Positions 60,959 to 64,000 of a stretch of 64,000 bases of DNA are shown here, piece after piece. Under the pieces are notes generated by a model, which did no database searches, was not told the origin of the DNA, and was given only the letters and a program-made list of their open reading frames with translations. The stretch is from UBA1672 sp964351365. Lineage in GTDB: Bacteria; Pseudomonadota; Alphaproteobacteria; Micavibrionales; Micavibrionaceae. Within the stretch, counting starts at the first letter, position 1. Each line of letters opens with the position of its first letter. The translations under genes were made by a program, and so were the position numbers. Where the stretch lies: the NCBI GenBank assembly GCA_964351365.1, contig CAYGNP010000006.1, forward strand, positions 1 to 64,000. The letters are read 5' to 3'.

Positions 60959-62236
60959 ATGCCTATGGCCGCCGCATCACACTCCCCAGAAGATATTGTG
61001 AATGAACTTGGCCGTAAAGCAAAATCAGCATCCTATATTATTGCACAAACGCCAACATGTGTAATTAATGACGCGCTGACCTCATTAGCACAGAACCTGC
61101 GTAAAAACGCCCAAACCATCATTGCAGAAAATAAAAAAGACCTCGCAGCCGCGAAGCAAAAGGGTCTCACCGGAGCCATGATAGATCGCCTAATGCTTGA
61201 TGAGCAACGCATAGAAGGAATAGCAAAAGGCGTTGAAACCGTCATTAAACTTGATGATCCAACAGGCCGCATCCTCTGGGAGCAAAACCGGCCCAACGGC
61301 CTGAATATCCAACGTATCTCCTGCCCCATCGGCGTACTTGGAATGATTTACGAATCTAGGCCTAACGTCACGATTGATGCCTCCATCCTGTGCCTGAAAT
61401 CACACAACGCAGTTATTTTGCGTGGCGGCTCTGAAAGCCTGCACAGTTCACTTGCGCTGCACAAAATCATTCAATCTGCCCTTGAAGAACATAATATGCC
61501 GCAAGCCTGCGTCTCCATGATCCCCACCAGCGACCGCGCAGCGGTAGGCGCCATGCTGCGCGCCAGTGAATATATTGACGTTATGATCCCGCGTGGCGGC
61601 CACAGCCTGATCGAACGTGTCATGAACGAAGCCCGCATGCCTGTTTTCGGTCATCTTGATGGCCTATGCCACATCTATATCCATCCAAGCGTTAAGCCCA
61701 GCATAGCGCGCGATGTTACCCACAACGCAAAAATGCGCCGCACTGGAATTTGCGGAGCGATGGAAACATTACTCCTCGATCGTGCCCTTGATAAAGCCAT
61801 CATCAAAGACGTTCTGGCCACATTGCTGGACTCCGGCTGTGAGATCGTTGGCGATGAAGACATTCAAAAATTCGACCCCAGGATTGGCATAGCGACACTA
61901 AGCGACTGGACTACCGAATATCTGGATAAAAAACTAAGTTGCAAACTCGTGAACGATGTAACCGATGCCGTGAATCACATCAATACCTTCGGCTCACATC
62001 ACACGGACAGTATTCTCGCCGAAGATAAAACGGCAACAGAATATTTTCTCAAATACGTAGACAGCGGAATTGTCATGCAAAACGCATCGACACAATTCGC
62101 CGATGGCAGCGAATTTGGCATGGGCGCAGAAATCGGAATTGCCACAGGCAAAATGCACGCGCGCGGTCCTGTGGGACTGGAACAATTATGCACATACAAA
62201 TATCAGGTGCGCGGCAACGGCCAGACGCGGCCATAA
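60959..62236 (+). CDS. proA: Glutamate-5-semialdehyde dehydrogenase
   Basis: Second step of proline synthesis, NADPH-dependent reduction of gamma-glutamyl phosphate. The 425-aa protein has the aldehyde-dehydrogenase fold with PIGVLGMIYESRPNVTIDAS (near residue 122), the catalytic Cys in RTGICGAMETLL (near 264), and the end RGPVGLEQLCTYKYQVRG. AGGGG precedes the ATG. It is followed by nadD, but its pathway partner proB lies 17 kb upstream. Confidence 0.97.
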   Translation: MPMAAASHSPEDIVNELGRKAKSASYIIAQTPTCVINDALTSLAQNLRKNAQTIIAENKKDLAAAKQKGLTGAMIDRLMLDEQRIEGIAKGVETVIKLDDPTGRILWEQNRPNGLNIQRISCPIGVLGMIYESRPNVTIDASILCLKSHNAVILRGGSESLHSSLALHKIIQSALEEHNMPQACVSMIPTSDRAAVGAMLRASEYIDVMIPRGGHSLIERVMNEARMPVFGHLDGLCHIYIHPSVKPSIARDVTHNAKMRRTGICGAMETLLLDRALDKAIIKDVLATLLDSGCEIVGDEDIQKFDPRIGIATLSDWTTEYLDKKLSCKLVNDVTDAVNHINTFGSHHTDSILAEDKTATEYFLKYVDSGIVMQNASTQFADGSEFGMGAEIGIATGKMHARGPVGLEQLCTYKYQVRGNGQTRP

Positions 62237-62240
62237 GCAC

Positions 62241-62870
62241 ATGGCCATATTCCCCGAACCACATCTGTTAAATGCCGCGCGATGGAAAAACATGCGCATT
62301 GGCATCCTTGGCGGCTCGTTCAACCCCCCGCATGAAGGCCATGTCCACATTTCAAAACTTGCGTTAAACGCTTTAAAACTTGATGCTATATGGTGGCTTG
62401 TTACCCCTCAAAACCCTCTCAAGTCAAGCGAGGGGCTTCTCCCGCTGGAAAAAAGAACGGATCTGTGCCGCAAGCTCACGACTCATCCAAAAATAGTAGT
62501 AACAACACTGGAACAACAATTAAAAACGCCCCACAGCTACGCCACGGTAAAAGGATTAAAGCATCATTTCCCGCACACTAAATTCGCCTGGATTACCGGC
62601 ATGGATAATGCCCATAACTTGCATCTGTGGAATAACTGGCGCGAGCTTTTGAGTGAGATTTGCATGGTACACGTAACACGTCACCCCCCCGTGCGCCTCG
62701 TGCAACAATGCCCCGCGCGCATGCTTTCCACCCAAAGGCACATTATCCTCGATCACGGCGGGCACGTCCCACTCGAATCACACAGAACCTACTGGCTCTT
62801 ACAAAAGAAAATGGTCAATATTTCCTCCACAGAAATCAGAAATAAAAACCCTTTAAAAACAGCCGCCTAA
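62241..62870 (+). CDS. nadD: Nicotinate-nucleotide adenylyltransferase
   Basis: Makes deamido-NAD from nicotinate mononucleotide and ATP. The 209-aa protein has the nucleotide motif GILGGSFNPPHEGHVHIS (near residues 21-38), WLVTPQNPLKS (near 53) and ISSTEIRN (near 193). The ATG at 62241 lies 4 bp after proA; the ATG at 62292 (MRIGILGG) is an alternative with the usual shorter N-terminus. Confidence 0.95.
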   Translation: MAIFPEPHLLNAARWKNMRIGILGGSFNPPHEGHVHISKLALNALKLDAIWWLVTPQNPLKSSEGLLPLEKRTDLCRKLTTHPKIVVTTLEQQLKTPHSYATVKGLKHHFPHTKFAWITGMDNAHNLHLWNNWRELLSEICMVHVTRHPPVRLVQQCPARMLSTQRHIILDHGGHVPLESHRTYWLLQKKMVNISSTEIRNKNPLKTAA

Positions 62871-62904
62871 GTCACATTCATGCGCTGCACCTATCAAAAA
62901 ACCT

Positions 62905-62932
62905 TTGAGATAACCTCAAAAAGAGCTATAAT
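62905..62932 (+). promoter_or_regulatory. Promoter upstream of rsfS
   Basis: TTGAGA (62905-62910) and a consensus TATAAT (62927-62932) are 16 bp apart. It is the best housekeeping-type promoter by eye in the window. It lies in the 124-bp gap between nadD and rsfS and is embedded in inverted-repeat DNA (62911-62947). Confidence 0.6.
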
Positions 62933-62947
62933 GTTATTATGAGGTTA
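62911..62947. promoter_or_regulatory. Inverted repeat around the rsfS promoter -10
   Basis: TAACCTCA (62911-62918) and TGAGGTTA (62940-62947) are perfect 8-bp inverted arms 21 bp apart, bracketing the -10 hexamer. The centre-to-centre distance of 29 bp, near three helical turns, would suit a dimer of dimers or looping repressor. It might instead be an RNA hairpin only if transcription started upstream. Confidence 0.45.
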
Positions 62948-62994
62948 AACATAACACTTCTGTTGAAAAATAAAATTAATGCATCATTTTTGCA

Positions 62995-63447
62995 ATGGCT
63001 GGGCTTATATCAAAAAGCACAGCCTTTTTGTTTTCTAAACCCCAAAAAGGAGAACCGACAATTATAAGACAACGCAACGCTGCCTCGCTTGGCCCCTACG
63101 ACATAAAGATGCTTATTGAATCATCTTTGGATAAAGACAAAGCAGAGGAGATCATCACCGTTCCCCTCACTGACCAATCCGCCCTCGCTGATTACATGAT
63201 TATCGCCACCGGCACATCCTCACGCCATGTAAACGCCCTCGCCACAAAAATCAGAGAAAAACTTCACAAAAACGGTATTACTGAGGTCAATATTGAAGGC
63301 CTGTCGCAAGGCGACTGGGTTGTAATTGATGCAGGCGATGTCATCGTCCACCTCTTCCGCCCCGAAGTCCGTGCGTTTTATAATATTGAAAAAATGTGGT
63401 GTGCACACCCCGCTTTCGACGTCATAAGTACGCAAATACAGGCTTAA
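62995..63447 (+). CDS. rsfS: Ribosomal silencing factor RsfS
   Basis: Binds ribosomal protein L14 to block subunit joining when nutrients are low. The open frame from ATG 62995 gives 150 aa. The family core begins at LIESSLDKDKAEEIITVPL (near residue 40), with DYMIIATGTSSRHVNALA and GDWVVIDAGDVIVHLFRPEV. The ATG has no ribosome site. AAGGAG at 63047-63052 sits 8 bp before an in-frame ATT (63061), so translation may start there at a rare codon. The 3' end lies 12 bp before rlmH. Confidence 0.92.
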   Translation: MAGLISKSTAFLFSKPQKGEPTIIRQRNAASLGPYDIKMLIESSLDKDKAEEIITVPLTDQSALADYMIIATGTSSRHVNALATKIREKLHKNGITEVNIEGLSQGDWVVIDAGDVIVHLFRPEVRAFYNIEKMWCAHPAFDVISTQIQA

Positions 63448-63459
63448 GGACATAACAAA

Positions 63460-63918
63460 TTGCTTCGTGTTGATATCATCTGCGTTGCGCGGGTTAAAAA
63501 AGGCGCACACCTAGACTTAATCCATGAATACCAAAAACGCATGCAATGGCCTCTAAACATCATAGAAGTTGAATCAAAACAAACTGATGCCTCCAAACGC
63601 CAGATCGACGAACAGGAAAAAATCCAAAAACATCTGAGCAATCAAGCCGTTATTATTGCCCTTGATGAACGTGGCCAAAATATGAAATCGCTTGATTTTG
63701 CCAAAAAGCTTGAATCCTTCGCCCAAAACGGCCAGCCTCACATTCAGTTCATTATCGGCGGCGCTGATGGCCTCACGCAAAACTTGCGCGACCAGTCAAA
63801 TCTTTTAATCAGTTTTGGAAAACTCACTTGGCCTCACCTTCTCGCGCGTGTTATGCTGCTAGAGCAAATCTACCGGGCACAGCAAATCCTTGCAGGCCAC
63901 CCCTATCATCGGGAATAA
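63460..63918 (+). CDS. rlmH: 23S rRNA pseudouridine-1915 N3-methyltransferase
   Basis: SPOUT methyltransferase acting on assembled ribosomes. The 152-aa protein has ALDERGQNMKSLDFAK (near residue 68), the AdoMet loop FIIGGADGLTQNLRDQ (near 102) and the end LLEQIYRAQQILAGHPYHRE. It starts at TTG (63460-63462) with AAGGA ten bases upstream; no ATG gives the N-terminal LRVDIICVARVKKG. The order rsfS-rlmH is conserved. Confidence 0.96.
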   Translation: MLRVDIICVARVKKGAHLDLIHEYQKRMQWPLNIIEVESKQTDASKRQIDEQEKIQKHLSNQAVIIALDERGQNMKSLDFAKKLESFAQNGQPHIQFIIGGADGLTQNLRDQSNLLISFGKLTWPHLLARVMLLEQIYRAQQILAGHPYHRE

Positions 63919-63926
63919 TACAAATT

Positions 63927-64000
63927 ATGCATATTCTGGCTGTATTTTTAATAGCATTGCTTTTCCCTGTGCTCGCCCATGCTCTGGATAATCCGCCCAT
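63927..64000 (+). CDS. Start of an exported protein (cut by the window edge)
   Basis: From ATG 63927 the frame reads MHILAVFLIALLFPVLAHAL, a signal peptide with cleavage after Ala-His-Ala, followed by Asp-Asn-Pro-Pro. Only 24 codons are visible. In alphaproteobacteria rlmH is commonly followed by an EnvC-like murein hydrolase activator with a signal peptide; the position fits but the sequence shown cannot prove it. Confidence 0.55.
   Translation, partial: MHILAVFLIALLFPVLAHALDNPP

Noticed and set aside
1..64000. CRISPR arrays, insertion sequences, prophage or a defence island
   Set aside because: No direct-repeat array, transposase, integrase or known defence gene is visible; the single phage-type gene (YqaJ) stands alone among housekeeping genes.

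Overview
This is a 64 kb chromosomal window from an alphaproteobacterium of moderate-to-low GC. The gene orders are classic alphaproteobacterial ones: nuo genes followed by birA-coaX-rnj-DUF1467-proS-lolC-lolD-dnaE; rplU-rpmA-obg-proB; proA-nadD-rsfS-rlmH; mutY/DUF721/dsbA/smc; a separate Fo operon (atpI-B-E-b'-b); and the cell-cycle methyltransferase CcrM. Several genes are not of the usual alphaproteobacterial type (ProRS, PurL/PurQ, ATP synthase c subunit), so the lineage is probably divergent. A Micavibrio-like or other deep-branching group is a guess from gene content, not a demonstrated assignment. I see no phage, IS element, CRISPR array or rRNA. No gene-free stretch exceeds about 125 bp.

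Layout. 1-19555 (minus strand): a long, tightly packed train running nuoG, a MazG-like gene, nuoH, nuoI, an unknown anchored protein, nuoJKLMN, birA, coaX, rnj, DUF1467, an unknown exported protein, proS, lolC/E, lolD (with an odd acidic N-terminus) and dnaE (cut by the window edge). 19650-23881 (plus strand): purSL, an AT-rich membrane gene and purQ, which split the nuo cluster in two. 24002-30677 (minus): tRNA-Asp, then nuoA, nuoB, nuoC, two unknown exported proteins, nuoD, a DUF805 protein, nuoE and nuoF. 30740-34641 (minus): ispG-gabD-ald. 34733-40826: a CPBP-type membrane protein, nhaD, and an mntR regulator divergent from a manganese-type ABC importer (mntABCD-like), with inverted repeats in the control region. 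40885-43735: rplU-rpmA, a terminator, obg-proB. 43801-60930: a 17 kb block that interrupts the usual proB-proA order. It carries pepN (with a palindromic element inserted in its coding sequence), a YqaJ/lambda-exonuclease-like nuclease, rnhB, ccrM, folB, an exported unknown, mutY, a DUF721/DciA-like gene, efp, suhB, an OmpA-domain protein, a DsbA-like thiol oxidoreductase, smc and the Fo operon. 60959-64000: proA-nadD-rsfS-rlmH and the start of an exported protein.

The most striking points are these. (1) The nuo genes are interrupted by a whole opposite-strand purine block and by five single unknown or accessory genes that overlap or closely abut at least one nuo neighbour. (2) Genes of unusual type appear to sit at conserved loci: an archaeal/eukaryotic-type ProRS in the alphaproteobacterial proS slot, and a fused PurSL with its own PurQ. 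(3) A 70 bp palindromic element is carried in frame inside pepN. (4) Three GANTC sites cluster in the ccrM promoter, which suggests methylation feedback. (5) LolD and NuoM have acidic extensions. I found no clear new defence or mobile system; the novelty is in operon architecture and regulatory sites.
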